From Caprimulgus europaeus (lineage: Eukaryota > Chordata > Aves > Caprimulgiformes > Caprimulgidae), in the NCBI GenBank assembly GCA_907165065.1, contig OU015524.1, positions 37,453,295-37,517,294 of the forward strand: a DNA stretch of 64,000 nucleotides, written 5' to 3'. A model generated the notes under the pieces. The model saw only the letters and a list, made by a program, of their open reading frames with translations. It made no database searches and was not told where the DNA came from. The translations under genes were made by a program, and so were the position numbers. Below, piece by piece: positions 1-14,033 of the stretch. The first letter of the stretch is position 1. The number at the start of each line of letters is the position of its first letter.

Positions 1-3000
1 ATTGAGAAGTAATCATGGACAGTGAAATGAAGAGGAAAGAAACAAAAAGATGGACAGCAAACAAATTTTATTCATTTCACCAAAGGCTAAAAATGCACAA
101 AGACAAGTAGGTACAAGGATAGAACAAGCCTGACAGTTCAGATCAACACAGAGAGAAAGTAAGAAAAAGTAGAAGCGAAACAAGTAAAAGCATTAATCAA
201 CACAATGTACACAGAGCAAAGAACTTTGGCTTTTTTTTTTTTTTAATCAAACAAATTTTTCTATTTGTAACATAATAAGATAGTGATAGGAAACTTTTTC
301 ACCTTTCCTTCTTTAGTTATTTCAACTGGTTCTGACCCATTTGCCCTTCTTCACTATGTCATCTAAGTCTTAATAACTTGGTAATTGCTGACTTTCTTGG
401 TTGCCTAAGAATATATTACTACTTGTAATTTGAATGTGTTGTCTATTTCTATTCATAAGTAATGACTAGTATTGCTGAATTTATTATTCTAATTATTATG
501 TTTATGTAGAACATAATAAACTCCCACCTATTAAAAAAACACTTTTATAGAGTTTGACTGACTTTCTTTGTCTCAGATCTCCTTTTCCCAGGTATCTGTG
601 AGAAACTTACACTCCACTGTCAAATGCTAAGTCTTTCTGGACTTTTCTAGGATACTCAGCATTACAGATAGGAGCAAATTACAGAGAGAGCAAAGCAGGA
701 ATAATTCAGTGCAAGGCCTGATGGCAATTTTCCTAAGCTATCCCTGCTAGAAAGCTTATCTTCTTTTTATTAACATAACCTCTCTGATAACTACTACACT
801 GCAGAAGACAATCTAGGAGGTAAGCTCCTAAGAAAATTTGATTTAGCTACTGGATTTAATGCTGGTATATCCAACTGAATATCCTTTGAACTCAAATTCA
901 ATGGCCTGGGTCATTTGCAGAGTAAGACTAGGAGACCTAAAAGTCATTTCTGGACTTGAAGGTCTCTGAGTCCATGGCATTACTGAGAGGATAGTATGTC
1001 AACTCTTGTCAGTCAGTCTTGACTAAAATGCCATCTCACTGGTTTTGTGCTTCTTCTACAGCCTTTTGCACCTCCAAAAAAATTCAGAAAGCAGGATGTA
1101 CCTCATTGTCCAGAGCTCTTGTATAATGTGTAATTCTCTCAAACCTTTCACATCCACACCATACCCTGCATCATCTTGTCACTAATTTCCTGAACAGATT
1201 TACCTCGTTGCTAAACTTCTAACACAGACTTGTATTCTCACATAAAGCCAGGGCTCTTAAGATGGCTAGAATTTTGTGACGTTTGTGAATTTAATGTCTT
1301 CTGCATCCTCTACTCACCTTCTGCTTTCACCTTCTTTCTCCTTCTACTGAAAGACAGTATCTTTCAGCAAAGATACTTCCTTAATTCAAAACTCAATTTC
1401 ACCTTGTTTTTCCAGTGCTGCAAGGCTCACCAGCCAAGTGAACATGTGTTATCCAAGTACAACCAACACCTCAACCCTACAGGAAAATGTCTGCAAAATC
1501 CCAAGTAGACTCAGTTCTGGAAGAAAACACAAAAAACCCCACCACATTTGCATTTGATTTCTTCTAGAGCATATTTTGTACTCCTTGCCATAGGGTGTCA
1601 GCTGTCCTGGACTTATTGCCACAGTATAGTTTCTTGAAGAGGCTTATCAATCAGTGTGACCATAATACAATTGAAATCAATGGAGCTCAGCTCAGATACA
1701 TCAGCTGAGGATATACATAACCTAGAGTATTAAAATGCACAGAGACTCTCTGTGATTGAGTATGCTGCTCTGCAGTTTTGCTGAAAACACTATAGATAAG
1801 AGGGGAAACATGTAAATGAGATGTTTCTGATACTGCAGCTTTAGATTAAAATATATAGAAACAAAATCAGAAAAACTTGAGTGAATACTGTGAAAATGCG
1901 TAGGCAACATTTCAATATGACTATTCATATACTTAAATTTTAAAAAGTACCTTAGAGAGGGAGCATCTGAAGGTGGATTACATTTTATTCAAACTTTTCT
2001 TATAATGGCATAAAATCTCTATCAAAAAAAAAAAAAGAGGAAGCCTTTCTTCATCAACAATGAAATGTTTCTGATAGGATTCCACTATTCTGACTGTTAG
2101 TATGAATCTTTTACACAGACCTACATCCAAACTGGCTGTATTACTGTGTATGAGTTTTCCTAATAATATTGTTGGTGATATTTTAAATCATGGGTCATAT
2201 TGTAAACCGTGGCTCATACAAACATTCACGCAAACTTCTTCTTCAAACCAGTGATTTAGATTCATTCTGATACATCTTCTCTCACTGTGGAATCTGAAGG
2301 ATGGTTTATAATATCTAGGCAGGTTTTAATATAATTCTACTTGAGAGATTTCTACAGTTCTCATACTATTCTATTTTTGCATAAGTTCTTATGTCATATC
2401 CCTCACTGGAATATTTGAGTGCTTCTCAGCTGTACATAAGGCAACATAACTAGGATCAGTACTATACTATCTATTCTCACATGTTCTCTCCAAAGGGAGT
2501 ATACTGTGCATTGGAGCATCTTATCTTGGTTCGTTCTCGAGTGCTTATGCTTTCTGATGTATTTGGTGGTGTTATGCAGTGGAAAATATATTCGACCTTA
2601 CAGCATAGGAAGCTACTGAGTGAGACATCTAAGGGCTTTTTCATTCAAACTGATTTCTCTGTAGATAGCACCTGTAAAGAGGCTGACATAAGAAATGGGC
2701 TAATCTCATTCATGCATGGCATACCTCAACCTCTAGACCATGGGTTGAAGTATACTACTGAAAAACAAGTGTTATTAGGTATTTATTTTAAATAAAAAGG
2801 CTTATCTCCTCTACAACTATCTTTCACATTGGAAAAATGATCCCAGATGATATATTCTCTCTTACATTTATAGCCATGGCTTGCAACCCAATTCATACAT
2901 TCTGGAGATATCATAATTGAAGCATCCTGTAATATTTTCAGGGAACTGTGAAATATCAGGTTTATTTCAAGAACAAGCTCATAACATTAAAGTAAAGCTT

Positions 3001-4169
3001 TTTTTTTTTTTTTAAGTTGAAGCTTCTTTTTTTGTACAATTAACTTACATTTTCCCCTTAGATTCCTTAGGAGAATCCTTGTCTACCATGTAAGCTGTCA
3101 CATATTTCTGAAATTGATTTTGTTGATATTGCAGTTTGAAGTTTATCTTTTAAGTCAAGGAGAGTATAAAATACCTTTCTCTAACATTATGCTTGACTCT
3201 CTTAGACTCATGACTTCTGAGCAACCCTTGCCCCCACTTAGAGTTTCATTAGGCCCAAGGCAGAAGTATATACTGCAGTACTTGGAGTAAGTGTGAATAT
3301 CCAGTGGAATCCAAATTACACTTTCATCTGTTTAGCTTAACTGATGTGTTCCTTGCAGCTCTGATAGTCCTTAGTCTTTACCCTGAAATTTTTATGGGCT
3401 GGAATCTTCTACCCTTTTGTTCTTTATTTCCTTTCACTTTCATTTATTTATATGATTTCTCAGGAGAAATTAGTAGTGATGATCAGTGACTGGATTGCTT
3501 TGCATAGTTCTGCTGTGTGCAAGTAATCAGATGTAGGATTTCATTTAAATTTGCTCATAGAAGTAAAATAGTGTTTCCCTTTACACAAGATTTCTTTAGC
3601 TTACATGTGATCAGAAAGGTTGTTATATCAAAAGTTCTTTTGAACATAGTAAATAGACTTTATAGTCTCTGTAGTTTTCCTGAATTAACTTTTTCCCCTT
3701 AAGTTTTATATGGTAATGTTCCCATAATGGATTTCTCTAGAATGGTTCAAAATCCTATTTAAAAACTTGAGTATCAAGTGCAAGTTATAAAATGTTATCT
3801 AGTATGACAAAGGAAAAGGAATGGGAAGGTCTGATGGGCCTTAAGTACATACTTAACTGTAAGCATGAGCTTTGGCATTTTCATCTTCTATTTTGTTTTT
3901 CCTCTCAGTAGCCCAGAAACATACACATGACATGTAAATCATAGCTTTACATGTCTTGAAGGTAAAATAATCACCATTTGAAATTAATAATTTTTATTTT
4001 CTTTTAATAATACCCTTCATCAAGTCCCTGTTAAAAGAAAAAAAAAGGTAAAAAAAGTCTGGTTTTCTGAAATAGCTCTGTTCTGAGACTGAAATTACTG
4101 TTCTGCCGTAAAGTCTAAGAACAAAACAAGCTCAAGATTAGAAAAGCTCCCAGGCTCCCAAGCCATAGC
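1..4169. other. Non-coding A+T-rich stretch, no gene seen
   Basis: I see no supported gene in this stretch. Short open frames (up to 104 codons at 2481-2795) show no family motif, no codon bias and no convincing splice signals. Homopolymer runs occur near 231-244 (T), 2023-2036 (A) and 3000-3014 (T). Composition is uniformly A+T-rich with rare CpG, as expected of avian intergenic or intronic DNA. Diverged old repeats could be present without my recognising them. Confidence 0.6.
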
Positions 4170-4480
4170 AAGGAGCTACGGCCTTACTGAATCAGGCTGC
4201 ACTTGAGGAGCCCAAAGAGATCGGAAGTCCTTCAGCTGTGGGATGCCTGGCACTGGAGCTGTCTCTGCACTGCCCAGGGTATTGGGGAGCGGGGATTGTT
4301 GTTTCTCAAGCAGCAGTGCCACAAAGACCTGCAGTGCCTTGTTTTGGGGAAGATGGCTAAACCAGAAATTTCAAGGAGAATTGGACAATTAAATCCCTGG
4401 AGTCTCCTTCTCCCTGGAGTAGATGAATAAAAGATGGTTATTTCCACTCTATGCAAAAAAAAACCCCAAAAAAACCTAGT
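4170..4480 (+). other. Possible retroposed transcript 3' end
   Basis: A locally G+C-richer block of about 250 bp ends with AATAAA at 4426-4431, followed 24 nt later by an A-rich run from 4455 (nine As, then CCCC and seven As). This spacing between poly(A) signal and tail matches the 3' end of a retroposed mRNA or of a SINE-like element. An open frame at 4203-4430 ends at the TAA that overlaps the AATAAA, but its 75-residue product is not one I recognise. I see no target-site duplication, and the 5' limit is a guess from the composition change. It could equally be a chance arrangement or a genuine transcript end with genomic As. Confidence 0.25.
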
Positions 4481-7400
4481 TACTTAACACATTGTGACAT
4501 TTGGTACGAATTGGTTTTACTTCTAAGATACCATACTCAGAATTCTATAAAATGTCTGTTTCCAGAGGATAGAGAACTATCATGGATCTTGGTAGATTAT
4601 CTGAAGAACAATGGAAAAAGAAAAGGACAATCAGTACACACACAATGCTTCAAAATCTGTTTGGGTTTTTTGGGGTGGGGTTTGTTGATTGGGTTTTTTT
4701 GTTGGTTTGTTTGGTTTTTTTTTCAGAAGGCACATGATATTCATAAATTACAAACTTAATTTGTTCATCTTGCCCTCAAGGTTTACCAGTGGTGCTGGTC
4801 TATACCCTGGAGAAAGGACTAAAATGGGGTCCAATCTGACTGGTGTTCAACCAGCAGATGATACCTATCTCCATCTTTATGACATTCTGGCCCATCTCTT
4901 CCTGGCCAAGCTGGCCAAGTATTCTTGGCTGAGCTGGGCTGGAGGGCCCCCCCTACTCTCGGGCAGCTTTGGATGTCACTCAGGGACATGTTTTGGACTT
5001 GCTGGACAGCTGGCATGTGTTACCCCTTCAGGAATGTTTCAGTCACATTTCCAAGCTCTTGCATGCAAACAGCGATTCCAGGAACTCTTTTCTTTTTAAT
5101 GAGAATTTCACTCCTGAGTGAAGCAAATATTGCAAAGAATTTGAGACCTTAGGCATGGGCTTATAGTGCTTCTGCTGTAGTCCAGCCCTGTGAACATTTG
5201 TAGATACATTAGCAATGCACATTTTACCAAATCTTGCCTGGGGGTTCACAATGAGATCCAAGCACATAAAAACTGGGTTAATCTAAACCCCAATTTATTT
5301 GAACTTCAGGGCACATAATTCCATAAAATAGACAAGCCAAAAAAGAAAAGAAAAAAAAAAAAAAAAAAGAAACCCAAACTAAACTACTGCTTTTAATGGG
5401 GAAAAAAAAATATCTGTGAATGCATTAATCTGAAATTGGAAAGATTCATATAACTGTGAAGGAACAGAATTGTACTTGTGCCTTCAGCCCTAGCAGAACT
5501 AAACCTCATACCATTAATAACAAAAATATAGCTTTAGCTCATCCTTCAGTTTTTTATTTTAAATGAGAAAACCCTGCAACAAAGAGCAGAGGCCAAACAG
5601 CTTCACCTATTAATTCAGTTTTAATAGGGATTGTTATGTACTGTGGCATTATTCTCTGTGCACGTTGATGTTCCTGTTTTCTCTCCACTCCTCTCCTTAG
5701 TGTGAAAGCTGTCTCTTCTCACTAATTAAATTTCATTACCTCCCACTGAAGTGAAGAGACTAAGAGATTGCTGGATGACTGCCTTTGACACACTTAATCA
5801 ATCCCTAGAGAGCAAATAATGACCCTTTTTTTGTTTCTTTTTAACTTGTAACCTTTTTTCCCATCCTGAGACACAATTTCCCTAGTCATTTGACTTTTTG
5901 TCCACCTTGAGTTTTGGAACCCTAATGAAAAGTAATTCTGTGGTCATGTAAGTAATCAATAAAAGGATAGTTCTTCGTCTCATCTTTGGCATGAATATTA
6001 AACTTGCAATGTCATTTTGCCCTTAAAAAATTGCTTTTGTTTTATTCATGGAAAACTGTGGAATCTTGCTATCTGGGGATACCACCAACACTATTTACCA
6101 GCACTATTTATTACCTACAAAGTTATTTACATAAAAGTTGGACTTCAGTTGTGGGGTTTCTATTAGTTGTGCTTTATTTTTTAATTGTGAGGACAAGTCA
6201 ATGTACAGTGAAGCTGTAAGGTTTAATTCCTCAGATCACCACTGATTTAAGAGAAGAGACATCACACACAAACTTTGCTATAACTCTCAATTTATGACAA
6301 ACAGAACTGAGTGCTAAGTATGCTTTTAATCAGGTAGTAAATCTTACCAGTTCAGAAAGACCAAGTGAAAGAAATAAATAAGCCTGTAAAAAATATTTAT
6401 CTTTACCCCATTCACTTTTAAGTGTGTGTGTGTAATGGAAGGGGTATGTGCATCACTTTTTTCACATTCAGATAGAGCACAGCTTCTACCTGCAGACAAA
6501 AAGTGGTAAAAGAACAAAGATTAAATTTCTTCTTAACTAAGTAGTATTTCAGCTGCCAGGTAAACTGTGACAGCCCTAACCTAGTGAATTGCAGCTTCAT
6601 GTACTTAATGTATCAATACACAGAATATTTACATATATGCCAATATAGGTATGGGTCATTTTTAACCCATGTGGTAATTTGTTTCTGTCATTTCCTCAGT
6701 TGGCTTCCACAATTAAGCCTTTAAAAAATTTCAAATGTCAGCTGACTGCATGAGAGTCCATCTGTGTGGTGAGACTTTGTGAAACTCAATTACATTTATG
6801 TGAGCACTTACAATGTGTAAGCATGTACCTAGCCACTGTCATAAACCACTCAAATGTCTAAGTCACCAGAGTATACAATTTGTCATGATAAGACTAAGGG
6901 AAAATTTTATGTGTCATTCATGATATAAAAAACCAACACTGTACCACTCTTTTCAGATTTCTCTTTTGGTTTAGAGCAGTTTTTTCTCTCTAGTCTGCTT
7001 TCTTTGATGGGATATATACTTTATACGTGAGATATCAGTTCTGTTGCTATGGAAATCAGTGTATTGAAACTGAGGGACTTTTTTTTTTTATGATTGCTTA
7101 ATGGATTAACTAACTACCTGCTGGTTTATGGAAGTCTCAGTTGTATAGATCTTTCCATGGTTTAATGAGGAAAGTATCAGCATATTTTGATTTCCAGAGC
7201 TGTCTAAATCCTCTTCTTACCATGACAGGTGTTACCCACACAGTATGAACCGCTCTCCAATTAATTGTAAGAGTGCTATGTAACCTGATAATTAGAAGTG
7301 GCAAATATTAATTTAGAAGGTTTCAGAAGACAGAAACGCTCACTTTCAAGTCTATGTAAAGTTCCAAAAGTAAGAAGCAAAACCTGAAATCTTTCATCGG

Positions 7401-8680
7401 CTACAAAAGGGTAAATGAAAAAAATGTGAGTTTGGGGTTTTTTTTAAGTAAACTAATATGAAGAGATTGATAGTGAGCTATGCAATATTTGTCCTATTAT
7501 TTGGAATACCAGCTTTCTTACATTATACAAAGAGTAAGAAGAAACCATGTGAATCCATTCTTTCAGATCCACAGTTATTGAGGACAACAGAAGACAATCC
7601 AGAGCAAGATTTTACTCTTAGGTCTCTTTCATAGACTTTCAGAATAAATTAAGGCAAGTTTCTTAAGGTCTCTTTAGCTCTTTTTTATCATCTCTACATG
7701 GATATTTAAAATCAAACCAAAACAAAATTCCCTGTCTCAGAGGATATTGCAAGCACAAGAGATGACATAATGTCAAATACCTTAGTTATTTAAGAGATGT
7801 GCAGGTATTACCTGGCTAAAACAAGACTAAATATTCTTCCATGAACTTTTGTCTTCATAATCAGACCTCCCTATAAAATCTATATAAAACATTAATTTCA
7901 TCTACCTATACAGAACACTGTATCCCAAAGTGCTTGCTAACCTTATGCAAAACGAGAACACAACTTCCCAATACAAACTGCAGAGCAGCATGCCTAGTTT
8001 CACTTCTCCCATGCACACATAACTGGTTAATTTTTTATTAGTTTGTATCAAAAAAATCAAAAGTTAGTTAAAGTACAAAACACACTTCTCAATTTGTGGG
8101 ATCCCCATGTAATGTATTTGGATCTACATGTTCAGCTATGTATACCATTTGCATTTATTCAAGAATTTATATTATTTGCAAATTCTGAACTGAATCAAGT
8201 CAGTTCATGGTGATATGCTTTCAGCATGCACTAGAAAAGCGATTGTGCTACTAACCTCTATTCTGATAACTGCAGAGCAGTATGGAGGGAATGCCTTTAC
8301 TCCTACGAAATACATCATCTTGAGATGTTCTCACCCACTCCATACCCTGAGACTAATGAAGATAGTGACCTCTGAAGCACCTGCTAGGTGATCTTCTAGA
8401 TGAATAGAAAGAGCAGAAGAAGTACTGGAGTGTAGACCACCAGTTTGTCTCCCTTTTCCACCTACTCGGCTGCACTCACAATCACCTGCACAGTCAAAAG
8501 TGATGAAATGTAAAAATGTCAAAAGTGGCATGGAAATGCAGTCCTCCCTGTTCTGCTAGAACCTCTAGAAAGGTGTGCCAGTAAGTATGGATGAACATAA
8601 ATAAATGTATGCCTGAGTGTTCACAACATACAGACACAAACAGCTCATTTTTTCCTTTTAGAAGTCAAAGAGCAGTGGGG
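4481..8680. other. Non-coding A+T-rich stretch, no gene seen
   Basis: No supported gene. A GT/T-rich low-complexity patch lies at about 4660-4725. A short tandem of a 9-mer (CTGGCCAAG twice) lies near 4902-4919 inside a locally G+C-richer patch (4750-5010). Five to six alternating GT pairs occur at 6422-6433. A-rich tracts include 18 As at 5351-5368. The 136-codon frame at 4689-5099 begins inside the GT/T-rich run and has no recognisable domain, so I do not call it. Confidence 0.55.
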
Positions 8681-8727
<47 letters not shown>

Positions 8728-8731
8728 AAAA
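8681..8731. repeat. Poly(A) tract (45 A, then G and five A)
   Basis: There are 45 consecutive As from 8681 to 8725, then G and AAAAA. This is the longest mononucleotide run in the window. It could be the tail of an inserted plus-strand retroposon or simple slippage growth. The sequence directly upstream is not one I recognise as a retroposon, and I see no flanking duplication. The assembled length of such a run is usually unreliable. Confidence 0.95.
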
Positions 8732-11700
8732 GCATGGTAATGTTCCTGGTGGGCTTTCCAGTATAACAATATGGGAATCTCATTTTTCTGGACAGTGAAA
8801 TGAGCTTAATTTTCCATCCGTAACCAGTTCTGGGACCAAAACTACTGCAAGTATGAGGTCCATAACAAAAGTCTTATTTCCAGTATACTTTTAAGAAAAA
8901 ATATTTCAAATTCTTTTGAAAGTTCAATTAATTATAAATTAAGTAGAGCAACCTTTGGAATATTTTTATAAATGTTACTTTCTTAATGTCTAAGGTAAAA
9001 ATGTGACACAACCCCCATTCCTCTGCTTAAAGTCAGTGGCAAAACTTGAATTTCAGCAAGGCTGAGGTTTTCCTTTAGTTGCTTGTTCATTATTACCCGT
9101 TAATCTTTATACTGTTACTGTGCTACATCATTACTTCTTTCAGAGCAGTTACAATACTTGTCATTTAATAATCCTATGAAATTGCTATCAATATTCATTA
9201 AAAATAAATTGGAAAGGAAAGCATTTGTTTTATACACTGACTAAATGATATCAGATAGCCAAGTAATTCTGAGTAAAATTTGCCTGTTTACATTCACTTG
9301 CTATTGTCAGTCATATTCGTAGGTGGAAAGAAAGATTCATTCATTTCTTGGTTAAAGCTGCTTATGAGCAGCTCTTGGCAACTGTGATCAAAACTTCTGT
9401 TTGATGATGCTTGAAAGATTATTATATTTTATTTTAAAGTCAGTTCTATGCTGGCATCATCAGGCTATATTTCACTTTCATGAGATTTCTGGCATAGGAA
9501 GAAAATGTAGTAACATGTGATATACAGCACATTTTGACTCATATGCCCAAGGAGATGCAACAAATCATGCAAGAAATTGAAAACAAAGAATATTTGCATC
9601 TATAGAAATACCAGCCTAGTTTAGCATTCATATTTGAAAGAATAACAGAATATAGAGTTCCTGGTGTCTGTTTTATTTTTACTGGCACAACTTTAAAATA
9701 ACTGGTGTAAATCACTTTGTTTGTCACTGACTACAGGCAAAAGATAAAACCTTGTGGCAAAACATAAAGACTGAGCTCAGTTCCATGGTCCCAGTTCAGA
9801 CAAAATGTCCATTGAATTCATAAGAGGTGTTTGCTTGAGGAGGAATTGGGAAAGCACTGCCCTGGCTTGTGACAGTTCCTGGTTGCACATTCAATGTATA
9901 CATCTGCAGAACAGAAAGGAAACAAACATACTGCAGAGCTGACAGATATAGGTAACTTACTATTAACTACTTTCTGGTTTGTGCTTGCATTATTCAGTGC
10001 ATTGCAGTTTTATGTGCATAGTTTTTAATCCTTTTAGATCCCAAGGAGGGGACTCATTTGACCTAACTTCAAACTTCTAAATATAGAGGTCAGCATCAGA
10101 GATGGTTGTCTAGACTTGAGATTTTTGGCAGAAAAAAATAGGTAATTTTGAGACACAAATCATGTCAACTTCAGGCAGATACTAGAATTAGATAATATCA
10201 GTCACATGCTTTTTTCTCTACAGTCATTCTAAAAAAAGTCTAGACCACTGTTCCAGATATAGATAAAATCATTATAGTTTGGTCAGTTAAATCTCTCCAC
10301 TTAGATGAATCAAAAACTTTTATTACAACAGCAGGTCACAAATTAAACTGAAATTCCCCCAAAAAGGAGGGAAAAAAAGGACTATTTAGCCTTTTGGACA
10401 GCAAACTTTTCTATTAGTAATACCTTTTACTACATTTGCCAAGCAAAAAAAGACAAGGCAAGGATCGGTCTATAAAGACTACATGATTAGACTTCGTAAG
10501 CCCTATATGTGACAGCAGTGAGTACCAGAACTGTCAGAATTAATTACAGCTGTTTCACTTTGTTTTGCCAGGAACTCAGACATGGCACTGCACTCCTGGG
10601 GCTGCTTATGCACATATTTGCCTGAAGAGCAGCTCTGTCGCGGCCTCTGCATAGCAGGTGGGCTGAGAATCCCTCTACTCCGAGCACTGAACAGCTAATG
10701 GCATATGTACAGGCACACTCTCAGGAATAGCTGTGGTGAGCAACGTTGGAAGGACTTGGTTTTGATTCTGGTTTCATCTCACCAAATAGAATTTTTCCCA
10801 CTCTTGCAACTGTGGTACTACTAGCAGTGTCGTTTCTTTCAACTGTCTTCAGAAGCTCTCTGCTCTCAGCATGTGCAGACATTTGAAAGGGGGTTTTCCT
10901 ATTTTTTTCCTTTCCAGTTAGGAAAAAAAAATCTTTAAAGAAGCATACAAAATAAGTACTAGCCATAATTACCTTAAAACATATTGCTCAGTTATACAAA
11001 ATTATCCTTGTGGTAATCATGGAACCACATGAGCTTATCTCAGGCCTGTCAGCTCATAGCATGTTATGTCAGTGGTGATGTACTATTTTTGAGCTACTAT
11101 AATCCATAATGATTTGCTAAAGCATGGCACATATCATGTCTGAACAATGTAATTAGAAAGGGAAGGATTTAGAATTAAATTATAGCTGCATTTGCATCTG
11201 ACTAGTTCACAGGTACTTGTACCGCTTAAGTGTTGAATGCTATACATAAACTTTTCGTAGTTTTCCTCTCTGTTGCTTTGAAAAGTGACTGTTACTTGCC
11301 CATAGACTGTCTGTCTACAGATTTTTACAAAACGTCATATGTAAATGTTGAAATACAGCTCTCAAACCACCGCCGGGCAATTATATCTATTTATGGTTCC
11401 TTATAGTCAGATCTTCTTTTGTAGGTTTTGTTTCCTGTTGAAAGAGAGCAGCTTAATCCCTTTGGCACTAAGATACTGTCTAGTAAACCATTCTGTGAGA
11501 GTTCTTTCTGTAAGAATTATTTTGAAGAGAATGTGAATTGACCCTTTTAGCCAGCTCACATTTCTCCTTCTCAATTAATTCTAAAGACAAGAGTAAGAAA
11601 CGGTAAATTTAGCCTGGATGCACTCAGTGTAGGAATCATAAAATCAGAGAACTTCAGCCTCTAAAGAAAAAATCTCATTCCCTAAAACTATAATTTAAAC

Positions 11701-11824
11701 TAATAAGATAGGTGGTAAGAGGCTAAATCCATTCACTTGATCTTATGTTCAGCCATGGACCCCAAAACCAGTCTTTGGCCCAAAACGCTTACAGCCTTTT
11801 CTGTATCACAAAGATATCATAAAG
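8732..11824. other. Non-coding stretch, no gene seen
   Basis: I see no gene or identifiable repeat. The longest frame is 81 codons on the minus strand (10721-10966) and shows no known family. A small G+C-richer patch at 10,600-10,700 contains a few CpGs but no other promoter hallmark. Confidence 0.55.
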
Positions 11825-11910
11825 GAAAAAAAAAAACAAACAAAAACCAAACCAACCAACCAAACAACAACAACAAAAAAAAAAAAAAAAAACAACAAAA
11901 ACAAAAACAC
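11825..11910. repeat. A/AC-rich low-complexity tract
   Basis: The plus strand contains only A and C over most of this stretch after its first base. It includes a run of As, CAAA/CCAA units, (CAA) units and an 18-A run spanning 11875-11892. It is simple sequence made of short degenerate units. The open frames that pass through it (11737-11943 plus, 11789-12106 minus) exist because A/C-only sequence has few stop codons. Confidence 0.9.
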
Positions 11911-14033
11911 CAATACCTGTGTAACTTCCAGAAACCATGGTAACAGCACAAAATTTCCCTAGGTAGATGCTCAAGCAGCACAAGCCATTATAGTTATCAA
12001 CACTGCTGCAATGACTTTGACAAAAATTAGTGGAGGCACCAGTCCCTGTTATCAGCATGATCACAGTGGCACCACAGAAGCCAACCCCTGTTATAATGAC
12101 CAGCATTGGACATTCTTACATTATATGGCCTCAGCTGCACACAAAGACTGATGAGAAGAAGAAAGGGAAAAGTGCTAAGGAACGGTAACATGTTTACATA
12201 CCTTAAAAGATTTCCTAGGATCATGGAATCCAAATCTGCCACACTCATGTTATCTCTGATTTTGAAAAGACCTAAAACAAAGAGTTGGGCACTTAACTCT
12301 CCATGGCTTCTGTGGAAATCCATCTGTTAAGTAGTTACTCTAGTCTCAGTTTAACAATACAACTATAAAATCTTTTTACATTGAGAGGTATTATTCAGCA
12401 TTAATAAAACGAACACCATCAAGTCCATAGACTCTGCTGCATAACTGCACCATAGAGTAAACACACTGTACTTTAATCCTTACTGGAGCCCTCGAGCCAG
12501 CAACTACTTCTGTTAGCAACGAGGAGCACAAGGTGTCCCTTGTGGCCATACCCTGAGGGCTTTTCTGTTCCTTGTCAAAGAATTTGTCTCAGAAGTACTG
12601 CAAAATCCCAGGGGCAATGCAACGTATGACACTAGACAACTGACTGTCACAGGGCCTTGATTTGACGTAGACACTTCAGGTTTCAGGTAGAGATAAAGAT
12701 TTCAAATTTATTATGGATAGCTAAATAAAGACAAAAATAAGTTCATGTATAAGGCATCTTCTGTGTCTCTTTCCCAGCTGTGGCTATGCTTTATGTTGTT
12801 CAAACAACGCTTATGAAAGTAACACTCCTTTGCATCTTTTCTGAAGAATTTAATGGTTTTGATGAAGTTTAATATAGGTTAGTACTAAAGGTGTTGTTCT
12901 AACTGTGATGATCCAAAGCATGGAAGGTTTTGATGTTAAAAGGACTCATGTTTTTATTATGAGAACAACATATATACAGGAAAACACACACAAGAAGTCA
13001 GGCACGTACACCCTTCTATGAGTCAACATCTATGTGTGGAAATTTGGTGGGTTTTTTCTTCCAATCATATCAATTGTCTAATAAGAGATTACAATTTTGT
13101 AATTCCATTCCAAAATTGACTTGCTTGAAATTAGTTTGGAATGCCTATGCACCCATAGATCTTTCGCCATGCAGTGCAACATTTTATAATACAAGGAGAA
13201 AATTTTCCTCGGAATTTGTTGCAGGATATCTGTCAACAATTGTGCTGGCTGTCATCAGGCTCTGCTATGATAAAGTTTTTTAAAGTAACTCTTTCATCTA
13301 CTGAAATAAATGGCTTTAGCATGGGGACCAGGCCATTCTTTATGCCTTGTGTGGGGCCCATTCAGTGACTGTTTGGAAAAAATTTATGGATGTGGCCCTA
13401 GTGACGAGGTAGCTATAGAAATTTGATATTTGGACTTTTCTAGAAGTTTGGTGCAACAGTTCAGTACCTTCACGCCAGCACAACTAAGTTGTGTGTGGTT
13501 ATGTGATGACTGCATGTATTTCTGGGGGGTGGAAGATCCAGCAAGTTCAGAACTATAGAACAAGAGAAGTAAAGTTTAGAGACACTAAACATGGACCTAG
13601 ATCCCAAGTGGCTGTCACGTCTTCTGTAGCTTCTGCCTCCAGCAGAAAGGCCCATGGCTGGTAGGAAGCAACACAAGAGAAAGTAAATGTCTGCATCAGC
13701 GTTTTATATATTTCTTTCCAGTCTTTTCAAAGACTAAAATATTGTTGTTCTGTGGAGGTTAAATGTTATATGTTATAAAAATTAGGGGGATTTTTTTGCT
13801 GATGGGATGGAGAATACAGTAAAATATTTTCTCGTCAAGCTCCGAGAACAGAGAACAAATAGTAAAAACATATGACTCTTCCATGTTGTCATTACAAATG
13901 GCTTGTAAAATGAATGTTGAAGTGCTCTATAAAACATACTATAGTAGAAGCAATGATAGTTACAGTAAAATAAAATGGTGCAACAAGGAAGTTAAAGTTT
14001 TATATCAAATTCTCTAACAGTGTATAACAACAG
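11911..14033. other. Non-coding stretch, no gene seen
   Basis: No gene is supported. Open frames of 60-105 codons overlap one another on both strands without a family match. A moderately G+C-richer segment lies around 12,480-12,680. I recognise nothing else here. Confidence 0.55.

Noticed and set aside
4689..5099. 136-codon plus-strand frame with an apparent hydrophobic start
   Set aside because: The hydrophobic Phe/Gly/Trp start is the translation of a GT/T-rich simple run and not a signal peptide; the remainder has no known domain.
11630..11700. GAATCATAAAATCAGAGAAC, resembling the complement of a CR1 terminus
   Set aside because: The following sequence does not continue into the GGTTGGAAGG block expected of CR1, so the similarity is too short.
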